Origin: Styela clava
Taxonomy: Eukaryota > Chordata > Ascidiacea > Stolidobranchia > Styelidae
Direction of reading: 5' to 3'
Length of the DNA: 64,000 nt
Assembly (NCBI RefSeq): GCF_964204865.1
Contig: NC_135252.1
Location: forward strand, 14,839,383-14,903,382
Shown here: positions 39,011-50,649 of the stretch, one piece after another
Layout of the letters: each line of letters begins with the position of its first letter
How positions within the stretch are numbered: the stretch's first letter is position 1
Position numbers and translations under genes: made by a program
The notes under the pieces: generated by a model
What the model saw: the letters and a program-made list of their open reading frames with translations, nothing else
Database searches by the model: none
What the model was told of the DNA's origin: nothing

Positions 39011-39247
39011 TTAGGCCTGTAAGTTTAACCGATCGACCATACTGTGAAGTTTCATATCAGACTCGCTGTCTTTCCGTGTTGACTTTAAAATCTTTGCTGC
39101 AAAACTCACATAGGTATGAAATATATTTTTCTGGAGAGCGAGCGAAACCTCTATGAGAGTTTGGATCACAAAATATTTTACGATCTCGTTCCTCGACATA
39201 AAATCACCAAAAATGACTATGATAGAATTCCAGACATGCTTGTTCAC
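39011..39247 (-). other. Unrecognised open frame
   Basis: A 78-aa frame with balanced composition (VWNSIIVIFGDFMSRNEIVK ... LHSMVDRLNLQA). It could be a fragment of a gene or transposon. No family recognised, no clear splice partners, and an overlapping plus-strand frame (39153-39530) is equally unexplained. Reported only as a stretch that looks more coding than its surroundings. Confidence 0.15.
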
Positions 39248-39530
39248 TTCAACAAATTGGTTCTTGGCTTGTTTCTCTCACGTCAGTGATATCTACGGGA
39301 AGTTACAGAAACCTCAGAATATTTTTATTTTCTTTAAAGTTCGTTTGAAAACTGAAATGTGTAGGGTATGGTGGTTAAAACTATTTAAATGCTTGCGTGA
39401 GTCAAAGAAGGCAATACAGCATGTGAGCTGTAGCTGTTTTTATCCCAATTTCCTGCATTTGATCCCGCTTGCTTTACAATATACTGGCTTAATGATGCTC
39501 ACACATTCAATGCCTTCAATATTAAACTAA

Positions 39531-41335
39531 TCACTTATCCCCTATCAGCCATGGATTTGATAATTGAATTGATAATTCTTTCAGTAAAAATAGTTGTTCA
39601 AGGGTGATGCAACTCTTGCTACCTGTATCTAAAGTATAAAATGATTTTCAACGGGGAACTATTTGTGATACTATGATACTTGCTTCTCTCTAACTACTGA
39701 ATTTATTGTGTGGTATAGTAATACAAGTGCTCCGAAAGCATGTGGTGTAACAATTTTTGCTTATGTCCTTCCTGACTCCCACCTGACTATGTCATCCAAA
39801 AAATACATCACTCTTGTTTTTCTTTTAATCGTGTTCACTATACTATATCGAATACTTTATGTAATTTGAGCAATCACAATAAACCTAAACATGTTTTCAT
39901 GTGAGCTTCTATTAATACAAGTCGGTTGACTAATATTAAAAAAATATTCCGGGACATATTTTTTATTTCTGGATTGTCATCGTCACTTCACGTAGCTTAT
40001 CAAAAAATATTCAATAGCCTACTTATTAAATGCATACGAACGAAGCTTTATGAATGACAGTATAGATAGATAAATAGTTTATTTGAATACTCCATAATAT
40101 ACACGAATATAAAATGAAGAATTCTGGAGGGCAAGCAAAACCTTTAAAAAAGTTTAAAACATTAGAGATATCATGTGCCCACCCACCAGCACACAGGTAA
40201 TTGCTGTGGAGCTCGTGCTCAGCGAAAGTTGTTAGGGGTCCGGGGAGACCATGTTACCGGTACTGTATAATATTTGATAATACAGCTGTGTCTCGGATCA
40301 TTCGGTATTTCAATTCACGTTGAGACTTGGACATGAATCATCATCGTCACAGGACATGGAAAAGCTATAGTGCAGTACCGGTACAGATACTGGTAAGTTG
40401 CCGTGCCGTTCCACAGTTTAGGCTTAATTCATGATATGATTTTGGAGGGAGGGGTTTTTCGTATAAAGCGGTACCCAGAATGCAATGTATTCATATACTT
40501 TGAAAACCGAATGAGACCGTCACGTTCTTCCAAATCTCATGGATTGCGACAGTTACAGGTGCAACTCAAGAGCTTTACCTGCTCCGCCTACCATTTCATA
40601 CAATCTGATCTTTTGAGCAAGCAAATACTCATTTTTTTGTTAATAGTTGAATGAATATTGTTATCTTATGCATTTTGCCCCTCAAATTAGTTAGTTACGT
40701 AATCAGTACGTCATTGCCGCTCATCGAACTTGATCACCCGACGCAATATTGCATATTTCACTATGAGTTTGATTATACAATAAACACAAATAAATGATCT
40801 AAAAAAAATGGGCTGAGGAGGATTTGTGAACGAGTAATATTGCTAATATATTTTACAATAAAACGTGATTTTGAAACATAACTAACATACAATCAAAAAA
40901 ATATATATACATAGTTACAGGATAAAATTAATTTCGCACTACTTGACAAAATTCATTTTATTATCTAACATCATTAATATGATGTAATATTTAAAATGTT
41001 TGTCAATACGCAAATCCTAATTTTTGAAAAGTTATAAACGTTCAAAATAATCAATTTTTCGAATTCATTTTTTGTTCTGTCGATAAGGAGGCGCGAACCT
41101 CCAGTATGTAAGAATAACTTTACTCTAAGACGCCAGGGTTCCAATAATTACACCGAATATTTCAATCCAGTATTCCAACATCGCCACTTAAACTACACTT
41201 TTAAGATGATGGTTCTGACATTATAATATCTTTGAGGGCGTAAAGAGGAACGTAATCTGGTACCGTACTTTATTGAAAAACAAAAATAGGCCTTGAATAA
41301 TGCAATAAATAAAATGTAATAAAATCTTTCAGTCA
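39531..41335. other. Intergenic sequence, no gene seen
   Basis: AT-rich with patches containing the short palindromes ACCGGT and GGTACC (for example near 40250-40400 and 40470). A GC-richer patch at 40190-40260 is not obviously coding. Confidence 0.35.
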
Positions 41336-41720
41336 TCTAATGCAGGCGTATCCAACCTTTTTTGTGTCGCGGGCCACTTTCACATGTGGAAACTCATTGC
41401 GGGTCGCAAACTTAAATATATATATCAGTTCTGATTTACGTTAGAATTTGCGCGTCGCTTCACAAAGGCTTGGATTGCACAAGGCTATTGCGAATATTTG
41501 AACACAATATGCACGCGATTTTACGCAGTGACTAAATGTGAGAAATTTTATTTAGCGCAAAAAATCCAGTAGAGAAGATATTGTAGAGTACATTTTTTTT
41601 ATTTTCACGGTGGCGATAAGTATGATCAAAGCCTACACTAGGGGTGGCCAAGCTGCATTCGACCGCGATCAACTAAAATCTTTGAAATGGCTCGCGATCG
41701 ACTGGTCGGTATTGAAGTCA
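41336..41720. mobile_element. hAT-type fragments
   Basis: Two hAT-like termini lie close together: GCAGGCGTATCCAACC followed by TCGCGGGCCACTTTC at about 41344-41385, resembling the end of the complete element at 23161; and CTAGGGGTGGCCAAGCTG with a CGCGATCGACTGG subterminal block from about 41637. Neither has a matching opposite end that I can find, so these are fragments or old insertions. Confidence 0.5.
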
Positions 41721-42627
41721 CACATGCAGATAACTGCACACACGCATACATAAAATTTCACCACTGCCAAGAAGCTTGGTTCTGAGGGCGCACTCTTGAT
41801 GGAATCGTCACAAAAAAATTGTAATTTTTACGTTCCATTTAATTTGATTATGTAATTGTACTCGGAGTAAATGTTTCATCATTTATTTGAGATTTATTCA
41901 AATCATATAGAATTCAGATATGAGGCCCGCCTAATTTTTAGTCGTAAGTGTTGAAAATTCTTCAAAAAACTTTGCCAAGTACACATGTATTATCACACTA
42001 CGGTTGGAGCGAGACAATAACTTCCGCGTACCTCCTTTACCGACGAACGTGTACGCAGTTCCGCATTACTCGGAAGTTATTAAAGGGTCGTCCGTCGGTC
42101 AAGGGCAAAGCACCCTTTGCATTTGTTACGTGTAATATGCTCTATCTCACCGGTTTGCACAGACTCAAATAATTTATGTGTGTATCGTATTTTGCGCATG
42201 TACAGTACTGTATTCTTCCTATAGCAATAAACTTTACAGGCGCTGCATGAAACTAGTTCAAGGCAATTTTGCGGGGTATTATATATTAAATTCACTCAAT
42301 GACTCCGTTTTACGCAGATAAGCCACTAATTACGTAAAATAGTTGACTGTGAATATAATCAAATAATCACCAGCAATTCATAAAACAATGAGGGCGGGAT
42401 GGAAATGCATTCCCGGGAGTTGTCGACCAAAATCCAGGATAAAAGGTCGGGGAAACATCAATCAAATTTCAATTGACATCGGCGAAGACCTCAATGAAAT
42501 GGCGGAATTTTGCTAAGTGTAGTTTTTTGCAGGTGCCAGAATTTAAAACTGTAGTAGTGGGGTTCAACATTGCTAATGGCTAAATGCGGATATCAGGATA
42601 CCGGTACGTTAGCCACTAGTACCACCG

Positions 42628-42649
42628 TATATATATATATATATATATA
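42628..42649. repeat. TA-dinucleotide microsatellite
   Basis: Eleven TA units, flanked by CCG on the left and CTAATACGG on the right, so the run sits in the loop of an imperfect inverted repeat. Confidence 0.85.
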
Positions 42650-42864
42650 CTAATACGGTACCACTAAGCCACTCTAGCAGCAGAACAGTGTTAAGCTTTT
42701 TAACGACTGTACTTAGCTTTCTGCTATGTGATTCTCACTTTGATGTTTTGAGTATCCAAACTTGTATGGCGGACGCTACGGTAATGAAAGGTCCTGGTAT
42801 TTAAAAATTGAGTCTATTCTTCCCAGGGCCGGATCATGACTTTTTACGTTTTTAGAGGCCCTAC

Positions 42865-43365
42865 GAGAGCTGTGCTCAAATATACGGACACGTCACAAGG
42901 TGTCACATAAAAAACGAATCTTTTGAAGTCCACAGAAATTTTTGAAATAAGTAAAAGCCTTCTGGCAGAAAAAATCAATCTTTAACCACTGAAACTTTCA
43001 AAGCAATTGGTCCAGTATTCGAAGAGAAAAGCGATTTCATCATGACGAAAGAGAAGAATACTAACAACAAGAGAGCTATGCTCAAATATATGGACACGTA
43101 GCGCCACCCAATGGCAATAATTTTGATGACGTCATAGCGAAAAAAAAAGTAACAGCCTTCTGGAGAAAAATTTTATCTTCAACCACTGAAAATTTCAAAG
43201 CAATTGGTGCAGTATTCGAAGAGAAAAGCGACTTTTTAAAAACGTGTCAAAGAACAAGAACAACAACATAATATTGAAACGATCGTTATGTCCACTACGT
43301 GTCCAAAAACAACAACATAATATTGAAACGATCGTTATGTACACTGACGTGTCCAATAAATGAGC
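42865..43365 (-). repeat. Dispersed repeat, tandem pair of copies
   Basis: Two consecutive inverted copies of the repeat seen near 4.1 and 22.0 kb. CCACTGAAA[AC]TTTCAAAGC with AATTGGT[CG]CAGTATTCG occurs twice (about 42978-43023 and 43181-43219), and GAG[CA]T[GA]TGCTCAAATATA with GGACACGT occurs twice (about 42868 and 43074). TGACGTCA lies at 43127-43134. At the right end a perfect 32-base unit (ACAACAACATAATATT...) is tandemly repeated at 43260-43291 and 43309-43340; it contains the palindrome AACGATCGTT. Confidence 0.75.
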
Positions 43366-43826
43366 AGTAGTCATTACTGTTTGAAGGCCAAATTATGAAT
43401 AATTCGCATATTTTTTGGAAATCGTTCCCATTCCTACAAACATTTACAGTATGAAAAAATTTATTTTAACCGGGACAATATTGAGGTCTGAGTCGTTAGA
43501 CCAATTCGAATTATTTCATTAAACAATCAGAGGCCATTAAAAATTCGACTATGAAAATTTCTGGGGTGCCTCTTTTTCTTGATGCCCTAAACACGTGCTT
43601 ATTTGGCTTAATAGTTATCTAACCCCGTTAGCCTATTGACATATTCGGAAAGTGGTGACGAAAGATTTAAATTAATATTTCTGGTCGTGTTGAATATCTC
43701 AAGCTCAAAGTAGAAGTTTCACATCGAACACTGAATTTTTGTCACATGCATGACTTTTAATAACGCGATGGGGTTTTACTAAAATACTTCCATTTGTCCG
43801 ATATACGCAGCATTCTTGCAGCAGAG

Positions 43827-44137
43827 CACCGGTTTTCAACCAGTTGGCCATGACCCACTTCTGGGCCATAGAAACACTTTCAGGTTAGCCACAAACCTAT
43901 TAAAGATTGTCAGAATTAACGATAAATTAGTTAAACTTCGATTGTTGTAGCAATGAATGGTGGGTGCTGCTGCTCTTTAGCTGGAAATTCTCTTTTAAAT
44001 AATAATAATAACGTGGAAATGTCTATCTTTGCGAAAAAACTTTTTGTTCATTTTGAAGTATTTCCCTTGAATGGGAAAGTCGGGGGGCCATAGATTTATT
44101 TGTGCAACTGATGAAAGAAAAGAGGTTAAAAACCATT
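43827..44137. mobile_element. Short non-autonomous hAT element
   Basis: Left terminus begins CACCGGTTTTCAACC and the right terminus, inverted, reads AATGGTTTTTAACC; the GGTTTT.AACC core is shared. Flanking 8-mers CAGCAGAG (43819-43826) and CAGTAGAG (44138-44145) match at 7 of 8, consistent with an old target duplication. 311 bases, no coding capacity. A further hAT-like end (GTTGAAAACCACTGG) lies near 45020. Confidence 0.6.
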
Positions 44138-44574
44138 CAGTAGAGCGATCATTAACTATCCTAATCCTTGAGAACTTTGAGCGATACCAGGATAAGATTA
44201 GCGAAATTGCTTCGGAACCATTGTGACATACGAGGCTAAAATTATAGTGTCAAGCATCACGCTGCGGTTAACCGGGTAATTTTACCCGGTTAAAGTGTTT
44301 TACTTTTAAAAAAAAGTAGAAATCGAATGATCACGATTAGATAGCAAAATTAAAGATAAAAAACATTGAAGAATAACTGCGTGTTTTTCTTTTCTCAATC
44401 CCTGAATAAAAGAGAAAACCCGCATCCAACGAAAGAAGCCAAAATATAACATTAAAATGCCATCGTTATTACAAGCTACCCAAAGCCTGTCTCAGACAAT
44501 TCTCGTTTAGTTATTTCAGCTCTTTGTGAACCGATTTTGATAAAGTGTTATTCGTATTAAGCTCTTCGTATCCT

Positions 44575-44885
44575 AATTACTTATCGATCTTAAGATCGGT
44601 AAGTATGTTGATAGGTGTTTGTCTGTTAGATACACGCGATATCTCACGAAAGCGAATCCGCTCCAAATTTTGCATATGCATTCATCACATCTCGGATCAG
44701 AAGCATATTGATTTTGGATGAATTATGCCGTATAATTAGCGAGTTATTAATTAGTGATGGGACACAAGGTGCCACTATGGAGTAAGAGCGCTGTTTTGGG
44801 GATCCCCTAACTTTCGATCGATAAGTGTTCGTCTCTGACCGATATTCTCGTTTTGAATTTATTACGTCTCTTTCCAACTAGAGTC
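44575..44885. repeat. Probable dispersed repeat, class unknown
   Basis: A compositionally distinct block running from a near-palindrome (ATCGATCTTAAGATCGGT) through TGTCTGTTAGATACACGCG and ATCTCACGAAAGCGAATCCG to a second ATCGAT-containing stretch. It resembles a mobile repeat rather than a gene; the minus-strand open frame at 44644-44877 is probably fortuitous. No second copy in this window. Confidence 0.35.
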
Positions 44886-45039
44886 AATAAGCTATCTATC
44901 TTTTTCGATATCTAAGACAAAATGAATGACCGTAATTATTAATTAATCGTCTATTTTCGATGATGATTTATTATGACCTTGTGATACTATGATTTAGTGT
45001 TCCGCGGAATAAAAAAATGTTGAAAACCACTGGTTTAGA

Positions 45040-46044
45040 TTGATTTAAGGTTAAGCGTTAATGAATAAAGAGGATTCCGAAAATAAGCGTCAAAATAAAT
45101 ACTTGATTTATTATTAGGAAATTCTATCCGCAAAGAACCTGCAAGATTCTCGTCGCAACATGTTTCTATTTGTGGACTTCAAGTACTGCATATCTAGTGA
45201 TTGTGTACAACCTATTTCGTTTCACGCGCGTATGCAAAGCGTGGTTATGTGTCTGCATTATATCGGACTAAGTGGCAAATAAGATTTTATGAATGTTAAT
45301 GAAAATTACTACATGATTAAGAATTGCAACCTGTGTAACTCCGGAACTGATGATTTTTAGAAAATTATAGATGTGAGTAATGGCAGGACACTCATTCAAA
45401 GAATCAGAACATTCCTGCAATTTCAAAAGGTGATCAAAGGTGTTAAGTTTCCAGAAGCAAAGACGAAGATTTAGAAAGGTTTGTTAAAACATATACAAAA
45501 TGGGGGAAGTCCTGGGAATAGCCATAAAATATTTGTGGCGATAGCAGAGAAATTTCTCCTCGTTTTTACCCAAACATGCTGCAGAATTCCCAGCGGGGGT
45601 GTAATTTCAGTAACACGGGAGGTATTGAGGGTATATCTACACAGTATATCTTGAATGAAGGCTAACAGGTCCCAATCACCTTTCGTTTAATTGCAGAACT
45701 CGACTGCCACCGATGCGAACTACAGTCCAAAAACTGTTGTGTCATTCCTGCCTGTGGAGTGGCAGTGCTGCCAACTTAATTTCTCAAACACAACAATAAG
45801 CATTTATCTATATTTAATGACCACCATACAAATTTGCTCAAAATCTCTAATTTTGACCAGACGCCTATTGAACTCGCACAAAAACATACTATCAACCAAT
45901 TTATATTGGGCCAATTTATTCATATTAGCCATTAGGGTGCATTAGCATTATTCTCAGGTATCACCTATGATTCCAAACGTTTGTTTCCATTCTCAAGTCA
46001 GTGACCATTGAAAGCAAAAAAGGATTACCATAACAGTAAAGGAA
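45040..46044. other. Intergenic sequence left of NIFK
   Basis: Mostly non-coding. A short Cys-rich stretch after TTGCAG at about 45695-45775 is noted as a weak candidate exon. The region should contain the 3' UTR end of NIFK at its right. Confidence 0.35.
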
Positions 46045-48907
46045 TTACATGGTTTTATTTAAGGAATTAGCACCTGTTTTGATTTTAGGCTTTTTTGCAC
46101 TTCTTGGTAACTTTTTCCTAATCTGGCGTGTTGGTGTCTCAACAGACTTCATGATTTTTTTCCCAGATTTCTCACTTTTTAGAGAGTCATCGCCATCCTC
46201 TTTTGAATTTAAAGCATTTTTCAGTTCTTCAATTTTCAACAATCTTTTCTGCTTTGCAGAAAGTGGCGTGTTATCTACAGATTCCTTCGATGTTTCAATA
46301 ACTGAATTATCTTCATTAGCAAGCTCCGTTCGCTTTCTTTTACTTGTACTAGAAACACCAACAGACTTTAGTTTTATATTTGACTTCGTTGGAGGACTTT
46401 TGAAAGTCACTTCTGGATCTTCCAGGTCAACAACCATAACACCAAATTCCTCATCATCCTAAAGTAAAAATTCATGAGGAAACTAGAATGGTATGTTATC
46501 ATAAATCATACACGAATAAGTAAACATGATTGATTATAATATCAGCCAATGCTTAATGAGCATCATGTAACTTGCAACATCGAGATAATTGGGTCTACAG
46601 TGACTTTCAAGTAACTATTCATTCCCATATCAGACATGGACTGTTGACTAGAGGCTGTAGAATAGACGATGAAGTTGTCCCATTGACCTATGACATACAA
46701 GTCGTATCTTGTTCAACTATAGAATTTCAATTATCATTATCCTCATTTGAAACCTGAAAGCTAAATAAGATATTCAGATATTGAAAAAAGCCAAAACTGA
46801 TAATGTACATATTTATAAATCGATACTTTTTGACCTATGAAACCATGATTCTGCACAATATTAACAACTCAAGTTAATCAGCATACTTTGGTCATTGAAC
46901 TTTTTGTATCAGTAGACTGCACTTTAGGTCCATTCTCCAGTGATGTATCACTAGTTTTATTATCATTTGATTCTTCCTTCTTTTTTATATTAGTTCCCAA
47001 TTTCTTTGTATTTGAGCGTTTGCCATCAAAATCTTCACCATCAGAATACCGATACTCCATTCCAATGGAATCTGAATTTTGGAAAAAAAATCATTTTTAC
47101 TGCAAGTTTCGAAAATATGAAATTGGGATATTAATATTTAGATGAGGAAATATGTTGTTAAATGCCAGTTGACGCTAGCATTGAAGCAGTTTGAGCCGAC
47201 ATGATAAAGAAGCAGCTCTGTAGGTAATGGATGAAGCGTTGAGTTGAGCGTATGCCTTCTCAATTTATACCCTACAAAGCTAGAGTATCCTTGCTTTAAC
47301 TATAATAATAGACAAAACACTCAGCATACAATCATTTTAATATATATGGTACCTGGAATAGGCTCATAAACATCTGCTAATTCTTCAGGAGAAGCACGGG
47401 TTCTTTCAGGGGAAACAAATGAGTCGTTTACTTTAATCTGTAGATAAAATACAAACAAGTTGAAATAATATCTATTGATAATGAAAATAAGACCTTTACC
47501 ATTACATGATCTGATGTAATATAAACCATGTTGAAGAAATCTATAATTTTAAAAAGTTATCCACAATACGGAACTACAATACACAAATACAAGCTGAGTA
47601 AAAGAAATCTGATTGTAGTTTGAGGACAAGGTATTTTAGCAAGTATCATAAAAATGGCATTGTTGTCCTACATTCATAACATCATAGTCTATATCCATCT
47701 CACGAAGCTTTTTGTTTAATAGTCCTCTTCTTTTTCGTAGCCTTTTTAATTTTAACTGGATCTGTAAAAAAAACAGTGAGGAATTACAATGTCAACGAAA
47801 CTAAAAATCAATGTGGACCTGTCAAAGTCCAATTCATTGCAAATCTCGAAGCAGTTTTCTGCAATTTAATACCATGCATTTTATTTTGGCAAAGATGACT
47901 ATTAAGTTTGATCAAACCTTTTCAGGATCAGTTACATCTTGATTGTGTCTCTTGATATCTTTTGTTCTACTTTGAGGTACACGCTTAATAAGCCTCCAGT
48001 TACTGAATGTGTTTGGTTTCACTTCTTCCAAAGGAATAAGTCTGCCTGCAATTTTTACCAAAATATGATTTTCACACAATTTTAAGCATGGTTACCAAAA
48101 TCAGTGAAATAGAGATATACCGGTACTAAAGATAATGCAAAATTGATAATACTATAAAGTATACTTACATTTTAATATTTTTTGGAACATTAAATAGTTA
48201 TTCATTGTTTTAGCTGCAATTTTTGCAACTTCTTCAAATTGAAATTCAATGAAAGCAAACTGTCTTGACTTCCCAGTCTGAAACAAACAGTGATAAAAAA
48301 TAACTTCCTGGAACAGATGAAAATAAATATACAAAATAGTTGACGACCAACCTTTTTGCTCCGAATCAATTTTAACCTTGTAACTCTTCCAAATTGAGAA
48401 AAATATTCATACATTTGTGGTTCATAAAACCCAAGTGGAATATGACTGAGAAGAACAACTCCCCGTTGATTCCCTTTTGCTTCTAATTTTTCCTTCAAAG
48501 AGAAAATTGTTAATGATATTAATATTGTATTAGAGTGTAACAGACCTGAATTTTGATGGAAATATGGTTGTCAACATTGTGAAGATAAGTTGTCAACACA
48601 ATGAGACTCCAATTATTGCTGTGATTTTGATTTGATTGATGAGTTCATTGAGGCAACAATTAAATAGTTAACCACATTATTTTAATTTAATCTAAACATA
48701 TTCATAAGTTTAATCCATGATTTATTTCGAATTGGATGTTCAAAACCCATTTTACATGTATAAATCACCTTCTACACACACAGTCATGATGATCATATTA
48801 TAAGCGTTGTTACTTACTCTTCTTGCCCGAATCTTGTCTTTGAATTCTTCATTTCTCTTTTTTTCAAGTGTGAGTTCTTCTGGCGTTCTTTGAGTTTTCT
48901 TCCCCAT
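46045..48907 (-). CDS. NIFK: NIFK, nucleolar RRM protein interacting with Ki-67 FHA domain
   Basis: Nucleolar RNA-binding protein acting in pre-60S ribosome assembly; in vertebrates it also binds the FHA domain of Ki-67. Eight exons on the minus strand: 48907-48818, 48492-48352, 48277-48169, 48045-47918, 47761-47672, 47437-47353, 47071-46887, 46458-46045. All have GT-AG sites and compatible phases, giving 413 aa. It starts MGKKTQRTPEELTLEKKRNE. One RRM spans exons 2-3, with RNP2-like VVLLSHIP and RNP1-like GKSRQFAFIEF. After the RRM comes the family block KKLREMDIDYDV. The long C-terminus is Lys/Ser-rich, with TP sites (NTPLSAKQ, ETPTRQ) that could be phospho-docking sites like those of human NIFK. 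It is longer than human NIFK (about 290 aa), mainly in this low-complexity tail. The open frame on the opposite strand of the last exon is a shadow. Divergent from CFAP410. Confidence 0.9.
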
Positions 48908-49080
48908 TTTACAGATTACAGGTCTAGCATATAAATTATTGAACTGAAGACATCAAGAAATTCTATGATATTGAATTAGAATAAAATAATGTTTGGTGAA
49001 ATCTTCACATTTATACACACAGCCATGCGTTACTGCATTAAGTCAAAGGTTAGGTTATTAATAACTACGACAGGATTTAA
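48908..49080. promoter_or_regulatory. Presumed promoter side of NIFK
   Basis: Immediately upstream of the NIFK start codon. No core element is clearly visible; inferred only from position. The same 1.7-kb divergent interval also serves CFAP410. Confidence 0.3.
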
Positions 49081-49410
49081 ATATTTATCCTGGGGAGAGG
49101 AAAGCTGATAAGACCACTTAACCACACTGCCATATGGCGAACCACTGCCTCTCATCCGGTTACCATTTCATGTCGGGTATGGAATTAGTTAGTTAATCTA
49201 TTTGTTTTCGAAAGCATGGACTTGATGAAGGAAGCCGTAACCGACCTGCGGTTACATAAACCACTCTACGGCGGCGAGGAATCCAGCAATCCTTTCGCAC
49301 TTAACCATCCCTGCGTGGGATTCGAACCTGCTAACCCACGCAGAAAATTCAGAGGTGCGGTGGCGAGCGTTTTCCTAACGCTCAGCACGGTGGGCTACAC
49401 CACCACACAG
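49081..49410 (-). mobile_element. tRNA-derived SINE, most complete copy
   Basis: Reading the minus strand, the element begins with a tRNA-like part: TAGCCCACCGTGCTGAGCG (A-box region), a Gly/Ser-like arm, and GGTTCGAATCCC (B box, complement of 49317-49328). It continues into a unique body with TGGTTCGCCATATGGC and ends near TCCCCAGGATAAATA. Partial copies occur inside DDX11 introns. The 87-aa plus-strand frame across it is not a gene. It lies in the NIFK-CFAP410 divergent interval. Confidence 0.8.
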
Positions 49411-50649
49411 AAGTACCGGTACCGTAAGATGGTGGGGAAGTTAAAAGAAATTGATTTGAATGAAACTTTAATCTGTTAATTAGTCACATCGCCGACCAGC
49501 GTACGGTACCTTGGTATTTCCTCGTTCAGTCGTTGAATAAGATGACGGTTGCTTACTGACAAAAGTTACGGTACCACTACTCAGACTACTAGAAATGCAG
49601 ACAATCTGAAATTTGAATTTACCACACAGTCTGACAGTAGCCAAATGCAATATCCAGAGTACGGTACCAGAGGTAAGGTACGGTACCAGAGTGAGCTAAA
49701 AAAGGGTTTGGTATGGTAACTAATTACCGACGCCGTACTTGTACGGTCCCATAATTTATATGTCTATGCATACTATGGCAATTACATAAAGCTTAGCTTC
49801 AGGACAACCGTAATGGATCTAATCCAAGCGTTCAAAACTAATTGAAATAGGCTACACGTCTTCAGTGCGCAAGGCGAAGCTCGCTGAACGATGGCAGTTC
49901 CTCTGGACCCACAATAACCACACGCGTACATTTGCTCAATAGTGCCTCCGTGTGGAAATATACCTTCAGGATGCTTTCCGAGTTCCGACCACAGAAAAAT
50001 TGATCCTATATTTGCAAAGTTGTTGGTGCTTATTATAATAGTGTTTTTGGAAGTTGGCGCTTAAAAACTAGCAAAAATTTTAAACCCAGTCCCAACCACT
50101 GTTTGCATAAAAAAAATACAGGGCGCGGTGTCAAAGGTCAAGTCAAACATTGGGGATTTTGTATTTATATTTACCAGTAGCCAGGCAGCCAAGGACCAAG
50201 GTACGCTGGTCGGCGATGTAGCCTTGTATAGTGACCTGTGACTAATTTCAACTATGGAAAATACAATCAATTGACTGTAATGAAATGTTTTGTTATTTAT
50301 GTATACTTGGTCATTGTTATTCATTTATTATTTTATGTTTTTTATTTATTGCATACCGGTACCGGGTACCGTAATCCACATTGTGGAATCATAATTCCCG
50401 GTGAACCCGGTGCCGCTAGTAGCCTATGATCTGGTGGAGTTAACGATACCGGGATTTGGTATAATAAATAGGCAACTTTTTATTGTTTTTTATTCAGTTC
50501 ATTACTAACTTTGATAAATAGGCCTACCGGTATCACCAATATCAGAATATTTTTTTTCCAAAATACCTGAGGAAAATTGGAAGAAATACAATCAATAACA
50601 AGGTTGCTTCACAATCTTTTTAATAAGAAGATTACTTTATGACAAAGAT
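49411..50649. other. NIFK-CFAP410 divergent interval, rich in GGTACC palindromes
   Basis: No gene seen. The palindromic hexamer GGTACC, usually as CGGTACC or CCGGTACC, recurs at about 49420, 49505, 49570, 49664, 49682, 50357 and 50365, often with extra GTAC on the side. The frame at 50061-50324 (minus) is not recognisable. Probably contains the CFAP410 promoter at its right end. Confidence 0.45.

Noticed and set aside
46049-46462. 137-aa plus-strand open frame
   Set aside because: It lies exactly opposite the last exon of NIFK; its hydrophobic, Ser/Phe-rich product is the antisense image of a Lys/Ser-rich coding tail.
46720-46757. Possible extra NIFK exon after TTTCAG
   Set aside because: It would read VSNEDNDN and stop; exon 46887-47071 already joins in phase to 46458.
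49300-49410. A genuine tRNA gene
   Set aside because: A- and B-box-like sequences are present, but the arms do not fold into a standard cloverleaf by eye and partial copies elsewhere share the non-tRNA body, so it is a SINE.
49216-49479. 87-aa plus-strand frame
   Set aside because: It runs antisense through the tRNA-derived SINE, including the complement of the B box.
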